A stretch of 34,810 nt of DNA. Source: an uncultured Lactobacillus sp. (GTDB taxonomy: Bacteria; Bacillota; Bacilli; Lactobacillales; Lactobacillaceae). Where the stretch lies: positions 1-34,810 of the forward strand of contig CALFSK010000037.1 in NCBI GenBank assembly GCA_937916845.1, read 5' to 3'. The notes beneath the pieces are model-generated. The model saw only the letters and a program-made list of their open reading frames with translations, searched no databases and was not told the origin of the DNA. Numbering within the stretch: the stretch's first letter is position 1; each line of letters opens with the position of its first letter. The translations under genes were made by a program, and so were the position numbers. Positions 1-12,406 of the stretch are shown here, piece after piece.

Positions 1-2
1 AA

Positions 3-1631
<1,629 letters not shown>

Positions 1632-1644
1632 ATTATTTAAATGA

Positions 1645-1678
1645 AGCACTCAAGTGTAATGACTTGGGTGCTTTTTTT
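1645..1678 (+). terminator. Intrinsic terminator of pyrG
   Basis: An 11-bp stem (1645-1655 with 1662-1672, one G-T wobble) and a 6-base loop, followed by a run of T from 1672. It lies 14 bases after the pyrG stop codon. Confidence 0.92.
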
Positions 1679-1706
1679 AGTGGCAATAGCGCGATATTAA
1701 AAATGG

Positions 1707-1737
1707 GTTCTAGAAATCGGTCGCCGGTTTCTAGAAC
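1707..1737 (+). terminator. Second hairpin downstream of pyrG, possible back-up terminator
   Basis: A 14-bp inverted repeat (1707-1720 with 1724-1737, one G-T pair) with a 3-base loop. It carries the symmetric core TTCTAGAA and is followed by TTATTTTG. The T tract is weak, so it may be a secondary terminator or another palindromic site. Confidence 0.45.
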
Positions 1738-1845
1738 TTATTTTGTGATTTAAAGTCGCTAATTTAGTCGGAAGGAAACAATAATATAGAAACAATTGAT
1801 ATGTTATCAGGCTATAAATAATTTTTAGGAAGAAAATTTTCCGAG

Positions 1846-1859
1846 TGTTAACGCTTGCA
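1846..1859. promoter_or_regulatory. Candidate cre (CcpA) box upstream of the adhesin
   Basis: TGTTAACGCTTGCA matches the catabolite-responsive consensus TGWAANCGNTNWCA at 12 of 14 positions. It lies about 60 bases upstream of the -35 box at 1918. The match is seen; CcpA control is inferred. Confidence 0.35.
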
Positions 1860-1917
1860 ACTTAAGGATATATATAGATTATTTGTTATCTCGGACGCCC
1901 CTCAAATAATTAACGGC

Positions 1918-1946
1918 TTGAATGTTTGCCCTGTCACTCTTATAAT
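1918..1946 (+). promoter_or_regulatory. Sigma-A type promoter of the giant adhesin
   Basis: TTGAAT (1918-1923), a 17-base spacer and TATAAT (1941-1946). Transcription would start near 1953, giving an untranslated leader of roughly 295 bases before the TTG start at 2248. Confidence 0.6.
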
Positions 1947-2497
1947 ATATTTATTAATTCACTTATATAAATAAGTCTGTTTGATAGATGATGAAGATAC
2001 TGAAACTTTTTACTTTGATAGAGGTTAAAAGTGTGTAATGGTTTAAAAGGAAACATAGCAAAGATACGGGGAAGAATCCGTTGACAGCACAACTGATTTT
2101 TAAGGGTGTTGTACCAGTTCATGGCAATACCGATAAACAAACCAATCATTGAAAATTAATTGTCCGAACTGGTCTTTTGAAGATCGCCGGCTTGACAATT
2201 AAATTGATCACGGGGGATTCATCGTCGTTAAAAAAGGAGCGGGAAATTTGAAACAAAAAATAGCAAATCAATCAATCAAGAAGAATTTCATTTTATACAA
2301 GGGCCATACGGGTTGGAAAATCAAGACCCGTATTTTTGGGACGCTATTAGTTGGCCTTTCCGCGATGACTATCGCAGAAAGCGCAGGGACGGTTGACGCC
2401 CACGCCGCAACGGAAGCAACACCATCTGCGGATACTTCTCAAAAACCGGCACCGAAAACGACTGGGACGGCAGTACTTAAAAATAGTGGTACTGGTG

Positions 2498-2526
2498 AAA
2501 ACCCCAGCAAGCCAAGCATCAGGTAG
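2498..2526 (+). other. Frameshift site and premature stop in the adhesin
   Basis: The run AAAACCCC at 2498-2505 is where the signal-peptide frame and the repeat frame meet. As written, the first frame reads GENPSKPSIR and stops at TAG 2524-2526. With one C fewer it reads GENPASQASGSQ and joins the Ser/Gln repeats without a break. Loss of one A instead (ETPASQ) would also fit. Confidence 0.85.
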
Positions 2527-2790
2527 CCAGGAATCAGGCAGCCAGGCACCTGCAAGCAGCCAGGAATCTGGCAGTCAAACACCTGCAAGTAGCCAAGAAT
2601 CAAGCAGTCAAGAATCAGGTAGTCAAGAATCAGGTAGTCAAGCACCAGCAAGCAGCCAAGAATCAGGCAGCCAGGCACCTGCAAGCCAAGAGCCAGTAAG
2701 CCAAGCACCTGCGAACAAAGAATTAGGTAGCCAAGCACCAGCAAGTCAAGAGTTAACGATCCAAGCACCAGCAAGCCGAAGATTAGCAAC
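2508..2790 (+). repeat. Ser/Gln/Ala/Pro repeat tract of the adhesin
   Basis: Tandem short units of the type SQESG and SQAPAS, about 15 in a row. They encode a low-complexity, Ser-rich stalk after the signal peptide. Such tracts in this family are often O-glycosylated (family knowledge). The DNA units are near-identical 15- to 30-base blocks, so length variation by slippage or recombination is likely. Confidence 0.8.
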
Positions 2791-5230
2791 AGGGGCGCTT
2801 TCAGCTAACCTATCAATTGCCCCAGCGTCTATGCGGATTGCCCCAGAGAGCTTTTCGCTTGATAGTGTGGCAACGGATACAACTAATGATGCTGCGACTG
2901 ATGGGCAGTATCAAACGTTAACGCCGGATCAATCAATGACAGTTGGCAAGACGGATGGCTCCAGCGTGACGTTATCTGGTAGCCAAGTACTGGATCACTT
3001 TACGAATACGGTCGAAAACTTTAACTCAAAGGGCGAGGACGATTACCCCGAAAAGAATAAGACACCACAAGCAGCTGATGCTAATGGTGTTTGGCAATTG
3101 ACGAGTCAGAGTACGCATGATTATACGGGAACCTATACAATGCATGGTATTACTGGCCCCCAAGTTGCCCATGTCTCTTTTGAAAACGACATTGATTTTG
3201 ACCATAATTTTACGATGACTGGTGCTTTAGGCATTGGGACGAAGACCTCAGGCGGAGCTGACGGTGTCGGAATTGTTTTCGCACCCGGTGATCCAGAATA
3301 TGCAACGACAGGTAAGACTGGTGGTAATTTAGGCTTAGGTGGGTTGAATAATGCCTTTGCCTTCGTTTACGATGATTTTCATAACAGTGGTGACGACACG
3401 AGTGGCGTTACTGACCCTGGTACAGGGGCATACTTTGGCTGGCGGTCGACGGATGCCAATGGGGTTATTCAAAAGGTTGCTGCTAACTCGAATGATTGGA
3501 AAGCGGCTAGCACATTTGATTTAAGCAACCGGGCAACCAATCCGCTTATAGATTTCAAGATGAACTATGACTCGGGTACCCACGTGTTAACCATTATTAT
3601 CCAGAACAAAACGTTCACCCGTGACCTCACTGGCATCGATACTTCAAAAGGTTATTCAATTTCAATTGCGGCTTCAACTGGAGACAATAAGAATGATTAC
3701 TCCGCCAGAATCGACAGCTTTACCTACACACCGAAGACAGCAAAAGTATCGGTCACTGTGGCCGATGCTACAGCCGGAGACACACAAGTAAGTACCACTA
3801 CGCCGGTCACTGCCAACATTGGGGATACAATTTATGTATTTTCTACGAAAGCAGCAGCGGAACGGGCAGTCGCCGCAGATCCAACCCTAGATCCTAAGTT
3901 GGTTACGGTGATTCCTGCAAGTACGACTAACAGTGTCTATGTTGTTGATGGCGACCAAGCTGCTACCAGCAATGGGACGGTCCATTATATCAATGACGAC
4001 TCAAGCATTGCTGATGGGGCATACTACAGTTACACCGTGACTGGGGATGCTAGCCAAGCCTTGACCGTTCCTATCAGTCAGGCATTTAAAGCTAACGTCA
4101 CGCCTGTTGATTCAGTAACCGGAGAACCAATTCCTGGTGTGGATCCTATCCAAGTGACCACGGTTGCCGGAAAATCAGTTGTTATTCAGATTCCAGGTTA
4201 TACGCCAGCAACTGTTGCACTAGCTGCACCCAAAGATGGTGAAACGGTGGGCAATTATACCGTACAAGTTAATACGGGGACACCTGTGGATGCTACGACG
4301 ACACCGACAACGTCTGACGTTGCCAATCCAATCGCTCATTATTACACGGCTACTGGTACTACCATTGATGGTAAGACGGTTAATGCAACTGTTACGGTAG
4401 GGACGAACCAATCGATTACCGATGTCCTTAATGGCCAACTGGCAACGGATGGTGCTACAGCAGGAATTACGGGTGATGACTATTACTGGTCAACGGTGCC
4501 TAATGCTGCTGATACGGATTCCACGGATAAAAGTAATCCTCAGGATAGTACAAGTATCTTGGTTCCAACTAAGTCGACGTTAGACAAGTGGATTCAACAG
4601 GCCGATGACAATCAAACGCAGGCCAATGATGAAAAGACTGCGGCGCAAGACATCTATGATAAATTTGTGGCTTCACCCGACATCACGGATGATCAAAAGG
4701 CTGCCGCAAAGAGTTTATTAGATTCTGTGAACGCAGTTTATGATAAACTCTCGAAGACAAATTCAGATGCTAAAGCATTGTTGGAGGCTGCAGAGAGTTC
4801 AACGGATCCCGCTACCATTGTCAAAGATAGCCAGGCTGGTTATGCCGGCATTAGTGGCATGGATACGTCACTTGCTGATTTTAAAAAAGATGTAGATAAT
4901 ATGGCAACGACTAACGCTGCAACTCAGGCTAGTATGGTGACCTTTAAGTCTTGGTCACAAGTTTATGGTACGGAGTTGGAAAAACCTAAAGCTGACTTTG
5001 GCACAGGCTTTGGTGTTACGGTCTCAGATGCGGATTTGGCAGGCTTATTTGCAGATTCAGGTAACTTCTATTACGTCAATGCGCTTGACTTAGACACAGC
5101 AGTTACGCCTAAAGATGTGGGTGCTTACTACTTTAAGTTAACGGATGCCGGACGGAGCTACCTGAAGAGTTTAACGCCAGATAACCCAAATGCTGGGCTT
5201 TACGTTTCTGCGATGGTCACGATTACCCCC

Positions 5231-6859
5231 GCAGCTGCAGCACCAACTATTCAAGATGCCACTGTTGATTATGGTGGTGATAAAGGTGAGTTACCTGAAA
5301 TTATCGGAAGCTTAGGTACCAAGGTAACAGGTGCCGATGATGTACTCACCCAAGGTGACTATGAAGTCGTCGATACTGATGGCAATGTTGTTCCCGTTGA
5401 TAAACTACAAGCTGGTGGTGACTATACGATTCGTTACACGGCAGCCGCACAGGCTGACTTGAAAGCAGATAGTAACTACACCTTTGGAGACTTTGGGACA
5501 GCTAAGTTAACTGTGACACCACTGGATATTACAGTGGTAGCACAAAGTGCTGGTAAAACCTATGGAGCTGATGAACCGGCATTAACATTAACTGATGCTT
5601 CTAAAGCTGGATTGGTTAATGGCGATCAGTTGTCTGATCTTGGTGTGACCTTGACACGTGATACCAGTAAGGAAGATGTCGGTGAGTATGCCGGAAACAT
5701 TACAGGTAGTGTAAGTGGTGCAAATAAGAACTACACCGTGAAAGTAACAGCGGGAGACTTCACAATTACTCCCGCAGCTGCAGCACCAACTATTCAAGAT
5801 GCCACTGTTGATTATGGTGGTGATAAAGGTGAGTTACCTGAAATTATCGGAAGCTTAGGTACCAAGGTAACAGGTGCCGATGATGTACTCACCCAAGGTG
5901 ACTATGAAGTCGTCGATACTGATGGCAATGTTGTTCCCGTTGATAAACTACAAGCTGGTGGTGACTATACGATTCGTTACACGGCAGCCGCACAGGCTGA
6001 CTTGAAAGCAGATAGTAACTACACCTTTGGAGACTTTGGGACAGCTAAGTTAACTGTGACACCACTGGATATTACAGTGGTAGCACAAAGTGCTGGTAAA
6101 ACCTATGGAGCTGATGAACCGGCATTAACATTAACTGATGCTTCTAAAGCTGGATTGGTTAATGGCGATCAGTTGTCTGATCTTGGTGTGACCTTGACAC
6201 GTGATACCAGTAAGGAAGATGTCGGTGAGTATGCCGGAAACATTACAGGTAGTGTAAGTGGTGCAAATAAGAACTACACCGTGAAAGTAACAGCGGGAGA
6301 CTTCACAATTACTCCCGCAGCTGCAGCACCAACTATTCAAGATGCCACTGTTGATTATGGTGGTGATAAAGGTGAGTTACCTGAAATTATCGGAAGCTTA
6401 GGTACCAAGGTAACAGGTGCCGATGATGTACTCACCCAAGGTGACTATGAAGTCGTCGATACTGATGGCAATGTTGTTCCCGTTGATAAACTACAAGCTG
6501 GTGGTGACTATACGATTCGTTACACGGCAGCCGCACAGGCTGACTTGAAAGCAGATAGTAACTACACCTTTGGAGACTTTGGGACAGCTAAGTTAACTGT
6601 GACACCACTGGATATTACAGTGGTAGCACAAAGTGCTGGTAAAACCTATGGAGCTGATGAACCGGCATTAACATTAACTGATGATTCTAAAGCTGGACTG
6701 GTTAACGGTGATCAATTGTCCGATCTTGATGTGACCTTGACACGTGATACTAGTAGGGAAAATGTTGGTGAGTATGCTGGAAACATTACGGGTAGTGCAA
6801 GTGGCTCAAATACGAACTACACCGTGAAAGTAACAGCAGGAGACTTCACGATTACGAAA
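5231..6859 (+). repeat. Three tandem 543-bp MBG-type repeats
   Basis: Units start at 5231, 5774 and 6317, each 543 bases (181 residues). Each contains two MBG-like beta modules: one beginning TVDYGGDKGELPEI and one with KTYGADEPALTLTD. By eye units 1 and 2 are identical at the DNA level. Unit 3 matches them up to about 6680 and then diverges (first change at 6681, Ala to Asp). A much older fourth unit follows (6860-7380). Confidence 0.9.
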
Positions 6860-7382
6860 GCGTCTGCTAATGTGAAGGTGGCAAATGTCATTTCGACTTA
6901 TGGTGATTTACCGAAGCTGTCGGCGACAGTTAGTGTTCCTAACAACGCAATTACGCTGTCTGATTTTGAGATTGTTAACGCGGATGGAGACATGGTTGCC
7001 CTGGATAAGCTTCAAGCCGGTGACTACACGATTCAGTTAACCCAAGCTGCAAAAACGGGGTTGGCTCAGGAAAACAGCAACTATGATTTTACCAATCCAG
7101 ATCATACAAGCTCATTTGGTACTGGCACGTTGACTGTGAACCCGCGGGCTGTCACGATTCAAATTGCTAACCAACAAACTTATGCAGGCATGACTAATCC
7201 GGAAAACGTTGCAGCGTTGACGAGTGATAGCGGCGCGTTTAAGGATGGCGAAGGGGTAACTGACCTGAACTTAACTTACAGCGAACCAACCAATCCTGCC
7301 GTCGGAAGTTACACGATTGATGCCACTAACGGAAATACTAATTATGATGTGACGGTTCTTCCTGGTCAGTTAACAGTTTTAG

Positions 7383-10190
7383 GCAAGGAAAAAGATGCGG
7401 CTGGTACTACGACAATCACTGAAAAAGATGCAGCCGGTAACGTGGTCAAGATTGATAAACAGTGGCCAGATGGTAGCCACACGACGTACACCTATGATCC
7501 AGCGACAGATAAGCGGACTGTAAGTGAGCAAAAGGATGGCAAACAGGTTGACCAACAGGAACTTACCTCGGATTCTTCCAAGGTAACGTTGTCTGATGAT
7601 ACCAATACGAGCACGACCGTTACACTTGATCCTACGACCAAACAGCCAGTGTTTGAACACGACACGACGCAGACGGCTGGCGACACGACCACGACGAAAG
7701 ACGCCGATGGTAATGTCGTTAAAGTAGTCAAGCAATGGCCAGATGGTAACCAAACGACGTACACTTACGATCCAATTTCTGGGGACCGTGCAGTGACAGA
7801 AGAAAAGGATGGCAAGCCAGTCGACCAGCAGAAGATTACGTCTGATGATGCGAAGACAACCTTGTCGAGTGGCGATGACGTTAAAACCATCGTTAATACT
7901 GGGAAACCAGGGTCACAACCAACGTTTGAACATGATACAACGCAGACTGCGACCGATGATGCTGGTAACGTTACTGCCACGACGAAGGATGATGCTGGCA
8001 ACGTTATTGATGTCACCAAGCAGTGGACCGATGGGAGTACGACGACCTACACCTACGATCCAGCTACTAAGACGCAGAATGTGACGGAACAAAAGGACGG
8101 GAAGACGGTCGATCAAAAGACCATTACCCCTGATGCGCCGAAAGCAACCTTGTCGACTGGTAACGGTGTTGAAACCATCGTTAATGCGCCGAAACCAGGT
8201 GCAGAACCAACGTTTGATCATGAGACGACAAAGACCGATGGTGATACGACCACGACGAAAGACGCCGATGGCAATGTTGTCAAAGTAGTTAAGCAGTGGC
8301 CTGATGATAGTCAAACGACTTACACCTACGATCCAGCTAGTGGGGATCGGACTGTGACGGAACAAAAAGACGGGAAGACCGACGAGCAACCAATTGCAAA
8401 AGATACTAACAAAGCAACTGTGTCTGCTGTAGATGGTGCTAAAACGATTGTTAACGCCGGACAACCAGGGTCACAACCAACGTTTGAACATGACACAACG
8501 CAGACGACGACTGATAAGGCTGGCAACGTTACTGCGACGACGAAAGACGATGCTGGCAACGTTATTGATGTCACTAAACAGTGGACTGATGGGAGCACAA
8601 CTAAGTACACTTACGATCCAGCTACTAAGACGCAGACGGTAACGGAACAAAAGGATGGTAAGACGGTCGATCAAAAGACCATTACCCCTGATGCACCGAA
8701 AGCAACCTTGTCAACTGGTAACGGTGTTGAAACCACCGTCAATGCGCCGAAACCAGGTGCAGAACCAACGTTTGATCATGAGACGACAAAGACAGATGGT
8801 GATACGACCACGACGAAAGACGCCAACGGAAACGTTGTCAAAGTAGTTAAGCAGTGGCCTGATGATAGTCAAACGACTTACACTTACGATCCAATTACTG
8901 GGGACCGTGCAGTGACGGAACAAAAGGATGGCAAGCCAGTCGACCAGCAGAAGATTACATCTGATGATGAGAAGACAACCCTGTCGAGTGGTGATGACGT
9001 TAAGACCATCGTTAATACTGGGAAACCAGGGTCGCAACCAACGTTTGAACACGACACGACGCATACTGCGACCGATAAGTATGGCAATACCACTGCCACA
9101 ACGAAAGACACTGACGGCAACGTCGTTAAGGTTGTGAAGCAGTGGACCGATGGTAGCCAAACAACTTACACGTTCGATCCAGCTACTGGTAAACAGACGG
9201 TGACTGAGCAAAAAGACGGTAAGACGGTCGATCAGAAGACCATTACTCCCGATAAGCCAAAAGCAACGTTGGCAAGTGGCGATGGCGCTGAAACGATTGT
9301 TAATACTGGGAAACCAGGCGCAGAACCAACATTTGAACATGACACGACGCAGACCACGACTGATAAGTCCGGTAATGTTACGACCACGACGAAAGACGCT
9401 GATGGCAACGTTGTTAAGATTACGAAGCAGTGGATCGATGGGAGTAAGACAATTTACACCTCTGATCCAAAGACTGGTAAACAGACGGTGATTGAGCAAA
9501 AAGATGGTAAGACGGTCGATGAGAAGACCATTACCCCCGATGCGAAAGCCACATTGGCCAGTGGTGATGGTGCTGAAACCATCGTGACTGCTGGGCAACC
9601 AGGCACAGAACCAACGTTTGAACATGATGCAACCAAGACCACGACCACGACTGATAAAGCTGGTAACGTTACGACCACGACGAAAGACGCTGATGGTAAT
9701 GTTATCAAGGTTACGGAGCAGTGGACTGATGGGAGTGTGACGACTTACACTTATGATCCAGTCACCGGTAAACGGGTGGTTACGGAACAAAGAGATGGTA
9801 AGGTAGTTGACCAACAAACGATCGATCCTGATGCGACGAAAGCCACATTATCGAGCGGTGCTGGTGTTGAAACGATTGTTAACGCTGGGCAACCAGGGTC
9901 ACAACCAACGTTTGAACATGAGACTATCAAGACCACGACTGATAAGTCCGGTAACGTTACTGCTACGACGACGGATGCCAATGGCAATGCCGTTAAAGTA
10001 ACGAAGCAGTGGACTGATGGAAGCAAGACAACTTACACTTACGATCCAGCTACTGGTAAGCGAACCGTTACGGAACAAAGAGACGGTAAGACGGTTGATC
10101 AACAAACAATCGATCCTAATGCCTCTGAAGTAACGTTAGTAGATGGTGCTGGTGGTAAAGTAATCGTCAACTTTGGTAAAGCTGGGGCAG
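7383..10190 (+). repeat. Ten tandem repeats of about 95 residues (KQW.DGS.TTYTYDP type)
   Basis: Each unit has a TTTTKDADGNVVKV start, a KQW(P/T)DGSQTTYTYDP core, an EQKDGKTVDQ segment and a PG(S/A)(Q/E)PTFEHDTT end. Ten cores are present. I do not recognise a named domain. The units probably form a beta-rich stalk that lifts the lectin head away from the wall. Several pairs are alternately similar, indicating a two-unit higher-order period. Confidence 0.85.
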
Positions 10191-10414
10191 AACCTTCCTT
10201 TACACGTCAACTTGCTGCTACGGGTCGTCGCCAGGTAACGGTACAAAAAGCTGATGACAACCAAGGCAAGCGTGCAAGTAAGCAAGCGAAACCAGTGGTT
10301 CAAGGGAAGAAGAGTGCACAGTCAGCAACGACCAATGAAGTAGCGGGTGACGTTGCTGTAACTGGGCGTGTGCAGGCGCAACCAAAGGCGAAGTCCAATC
10401 AGAAGCAAACGGAA

Positions 10415-10516
10415 TTACCACAAACAGGTCAAAAGAATGAGAGTTTATTGGCCGAAGTAGGGGTAGTCTTATTAGCACTGTTGGCGGTACCATTTATTCG
10501 TCGGCGCTCACATTAA
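10415..10516 (+). other. LPQTG sortase sorting signal of the giant adhesin
   Basis: LPQTG at 10415-10429, then a hydrophobic stretch (LLALLAVPFI) and a positive tail (RRRSH). This is the classical C-terminal cell-wall sorting signal, matching the LPQTxE-like preference known for L. plantarum. The class A sortase gene at 25622 lies in the same window. Confidence 0.9.
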
Positions 10517-10557
10517 TTTGATTCATTAAAGGCATGAGAGCAATGCCGAGATAGACC

Positions 10558-10591
10558 AAAAAACCGTCCTGAGGTTAAGGGCGGCTTTTTG
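10558..10591 (+). terminator. Intrinsic terminator of the giant adhesin
   Basis: A 7-bp GC-rich stem (10564-10570 with 10578-10584, one G-T pair), flanked by five As and followed by five Ts (10586-10590). It lies about 40 bases after the adhesin stop codon. Confidence 0.8.
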
Positions 10592-10718
10592 GGGTTCTAC
10601 GATAAAGCGTATCTTGTTAATCAGGATGCGCTTTTCTTATACCGATTTTTAAGGAAGGGTCGTAAGTTTAAGCAGACCACTTTTGATAATAAATATTTAA
10701 AATGATAATAAAAAACTA

Positions 10719-10747
10719 TTGACTTTGATTGGCGAGTAGTTTAGATT
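10719..10747 (+). promoter_or_regulatory. Sigma-A promoter of the serS T-box transcript
   Basis: TTGACT (10719-10724), a 17-base spacer and TAGATT (10742-10747), directly before the T-box leader. Confidence 0.65.
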
Positions 10748-10754
10748 AGAAGGC

Positions 10755-11000
10755 GTAATGAAAGCGCAACCATAATGGCTAGTAAACGAACGGCTTATTT
10801 AGAGAGCTAACGGTTAGTGGAAGTTAGTTAAGCTGGTTGGTTGAATCCACCATTTAGCGCTTGGTTTCGAAATAAGAAACCACGGTGAGACGTTATACTC
10901 ATTAGAGAATGCCGATGCATTAAATTGGGTGGTACCACGTTGATAATCAACGTCCCATAGTCTTAGTAACTAATTAAGACTATGGGACGTTTTACTTTTT
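10755..11000 (+). promoter_or_regulatory. T-box riboswitch (serine specifier) controlling serS
   Basis: A tRNA-sensing leader that terminates transcription unless uncharged tRNA-Ser binds. Stem I is closed by AAGCGC (10762-10767) with GCGCTT (10857-10862). The candidate specifier is UCC at 10846-10848, in the usual GAA-NNN-A setting. A stem III hairpin lies at 10863-10882. The conserved T-box GGGTGGTACCACG is at 10927-10939. A perfect 17-bp terminator stem (10949-10965 with 10975-10991) is followed by a T-rich tail. UCC and the serS gene downstream agree. The acceptor-binding bulge TGGT would pair with a G discriminator only by wobble. Confidence 0.95.
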
Positions 11001-11015
11001 TTAGGAGGTTTTATT

Positions 11016-12287
11016 ATGTTAAATCCCAAATATATTCGTAACAATCCAGAATTGGTCAAGACTAAGCTACAAACGCGGAAAGTTGATCCAGCCGAAGTTG
11101 AAGAATATTTACAATTAGATCGTCAAAACCGCGATGCGATTACTAAGGTCGAGGGGCTTAAACGTGAAAAGAATCAATTGACTCAACAAGTTAGCCAAAG
11201 TGATCCTAAGACGGAAGCTGGGCAAGCCCTGATTCAACAAATTAAAACCATTAACGGGGACATCAAGAGTACCGAAGCGGCCCAAACGGAAGTTAGCGAA
11301 CGGCTGAACTACTTAGCCATTCGCTTCCCAAACTTGCCGGCCGATGACGTTCCCGTTGGTCCTGACGAAGATAGCAACGTTGAACAACGCAAGCATGGCG
11401 CTATTCCAACCTTTGACTTCAAGCCTAAAGCTCATTGGGAATTAGGTGAAAGCTTAGGTATTCTCGATTTTGACCGGGCAGCGAAAGTTTCTGGGGCACG
11501 CTTTGTTTATTATAAAGACGCTGGAGCTTTGCTAGAACGGGCCGTTTACAGTTTTATGCTCGACCTGCATACCCAGAAGCAGGGTTACCATGAAATCATT
11601 CCGCCATACTTGGTCAACGCGCAAACGATGTACGGAACGGGCCAATTTCCTAAGTTCAAGGAAGACGTCTACACGGTTGAATCTTCGGGGATGACGTTGA
11701 TTCCAACGGCGGAAGTTCCGTTGACGAACTATTACGCCAATGAGATTTTGAGTGAGGATCAATTACCAACTTACTTCACAGCGATGACGCCTTGCTACCG
11801 CTCAGAAGCGGGGAGTGCTGGTCGGGACACCCGGGGCTTGATTCGGATGCACCAATTCCATAAAGTTGAAATGGTGAAGTTCTGTAAACCAGAAGACTCA
11901 TACGCAGAATTGGAAAAACTAACGGATAACGCGGAAGAAGTCTTACGTGAACTTGGTTTGGCTTACCACGTAATTGAACTATCAACGGGTGATACGGGCT
12001 TCTCATCGGCTAAAACGTATGACGTTGAAGTGTGGATGCCAGAACAAGGCGTTTACCGTGAAATCAGCTCGTGCTCAAATTGCTTGGACTTCCAAGCACG
12101 GCGGGCCATGATTCGTTACCGCAAAGCGGACGGTACGGTTGACTATGTCCACACCTTGAATGGCTCTGGGCTTGCCGTTGGTCGGACCGTTGCTGCGATA
12201 TTGGAAAATTTCCAACAAGCGGATGGCTCGGTTAAAATCCCGGCAGTGCTTCAACCATACATGCATGGCATGACTGAAATAAAATAA
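11016..12287 (+). CDS. serS: Seryl-tRNA synthetase
   Basis: Charges tRNA-Ser with serine in the cytoplasm. The 423 residues match the usual length of bacterial SerRS. The N-terminal part (about 1-105) is the charged helical arm that forms the long antiparallel coiled coil binding the tRNA. The class II catalytic core has motif 2 ([20 protein letters not shown], residues 260-279, with Arg262) and motif 3 ([14 protein letters not shown], with Arg390). AGGAGG at 11003-11008 fixes the ATG at 11016. It is controlled by the T-box leader directly upstream, so it should rise when serine is scarce. It is probably a single-gene transcript, since two hairpins follow it. It has no special features. Confidence 0.98.
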   Translation: MLNPKYIRNNPELVKTKLQTRKVDPAEVEEYLQLDRQNRDAITKVEGLKREKNQLTQQVSQSDPKTEAGQALIQQIKTINGDIKSTEAAQTEVSERLNYLAIRFPNLPADDVPVGPDEDSNVEQRKHGAIPTFDFKPKAHWELGESLGILDFDRAAKVSGARFVYYKDAGALLERAVYSFMLDLHTQKQGYHEIIPPYLVNAQTMYGTGQFPKFKEDVYTVESSGMTLIPTAEVPLTNYYANEILSEDQLPTYFTAMTPCYRSEAGSAGRDTRGLIRMHQFHKVEMVKFCKPEDSYAELEKLTDNAEEVLRELGLAYHVIELSTGDTGFSSAKTYDVEVWMPEQGVYREISSCSNCLDFQARRAMIRYRKADGTVDYVHTLNGSGLAVGRTVAAILENFQQADGSVKIPAVLQPYMHGMTEIK

Positions 12288-12291
12288 AATT

Positions 12292-12321
12292 ATTATGAGA
12301 ATAAATTATTATTCTCATAAT
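12292..12321 (+). terminator. AT-rich hairpin after serS
   Basis: A perfect 13-bp inverted repeat (12292-12304 with 12309-12321) and a 4-base loop, five bases after the serS stop. It has only two G-C pairs and no T run, so it is a weak terminator candidate or a transcript-end stabiliser. Confidence 0.45.
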
Positions 12322-12349
12322 TAACATAACTAATAAATCCATTTATATC

Positions 12350-12406
12350 AATAGATTGACGTTTAGATAAATTATCATTTTAATCTAAATGCCAATCTAT
12401 TTTAAT
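12350..12406 (+). terminator. Second long hairpin after serS
   Basis: A 19-bp stem (12350-12368 with 12383-12401, one G-T pair, one mismatch) and a 14-base loop, followed by TTTAATTTAT. With the preceding hairpin it closes the serS unit and separates it from the serine dehydratase operon. Confidence 0.55.

Larger units (their letters stand above)
1738..2247. other. AT-rich upstream region of the giant adhesin, no recognisable gene
   Basis: About 500 bases without a supported gene. It holds a candidate cre-like box (1846-1859), a good sigma-A promoter (1918-1946) and an 8-bp inverted repeat (2113-2120 with 2166-2173). A 69-codon open frame on the minus strand (1940-2149) has no ribosome binding site and no recognisable protein character, so it is not called. 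Confidence 0.5.
2248..10516 (+). pseudogene. Giant LPQTG-anchored adhesin (L-type lectin, MBG and QW repeats), frameshifted after the signal peptide
   Basis: Cell-wall-anchored surface protein, probably an adhesin; the ligand is unknown. Translation starts at TTG 2248 behind AAAAAGGAGCGG. Residues 1-55 are a YK-type signal peptide (LYKGHTGWKIKT, a hydrophobic stretch, then AHA). The frame closes at TAG 2524-2526, while the rest is open one frame over from about 2507 to 10516. Removing one base from AAAACCCC (2498-2505) restores about 2,755 residues. Domains in the restored numbering: Ser/Gln/Ala-rich repeats 87-180; an L-type lectin-like domain about 240-495 (GGADGVGIVF); uncertain beta domains; a helical Ala/Asp/Lys-rich stretch about 777-852; MBG-type repeats 918-1710; ten QW/YTYDP repeats 1712-2648; LPQTG at 2723, a hydrophobic segment and RRR. 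Read literally it yields a 92-residue secreted stub. It could be a decayed gene, a phase-variable gene or a sequencing error; the long intact downstream frame favours a recent or reversible event. Confidence 0.8.

Noticed and set aside
1940..2149. 69-codon minus-strand frame before the giant adhesin
   Set aside because: No ribosome binding site and no recognisable similarity; it overlaps the adhesin leader and promoter.
5588..6340. Two identical 69-codon antisense frames opposite the MBG repeats
   Set aside because: They are copies of the same shadow, created by the duplicated 543-bp unit.
8711..9817. Long antisense open frame (368 codons) and many others opposite the adhesin repeats
   Set aside because: They lie opposite a repetitive coding region with strong codon bias, recur with each repeat unit, lack ribosome binding sites and give low-complexity protein.
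10760..10773. cre-like match TGAAAGCGCAACCA in the serS leader
   Set aside because: It is part of T-box stem I, whose pairing explains the sequence.
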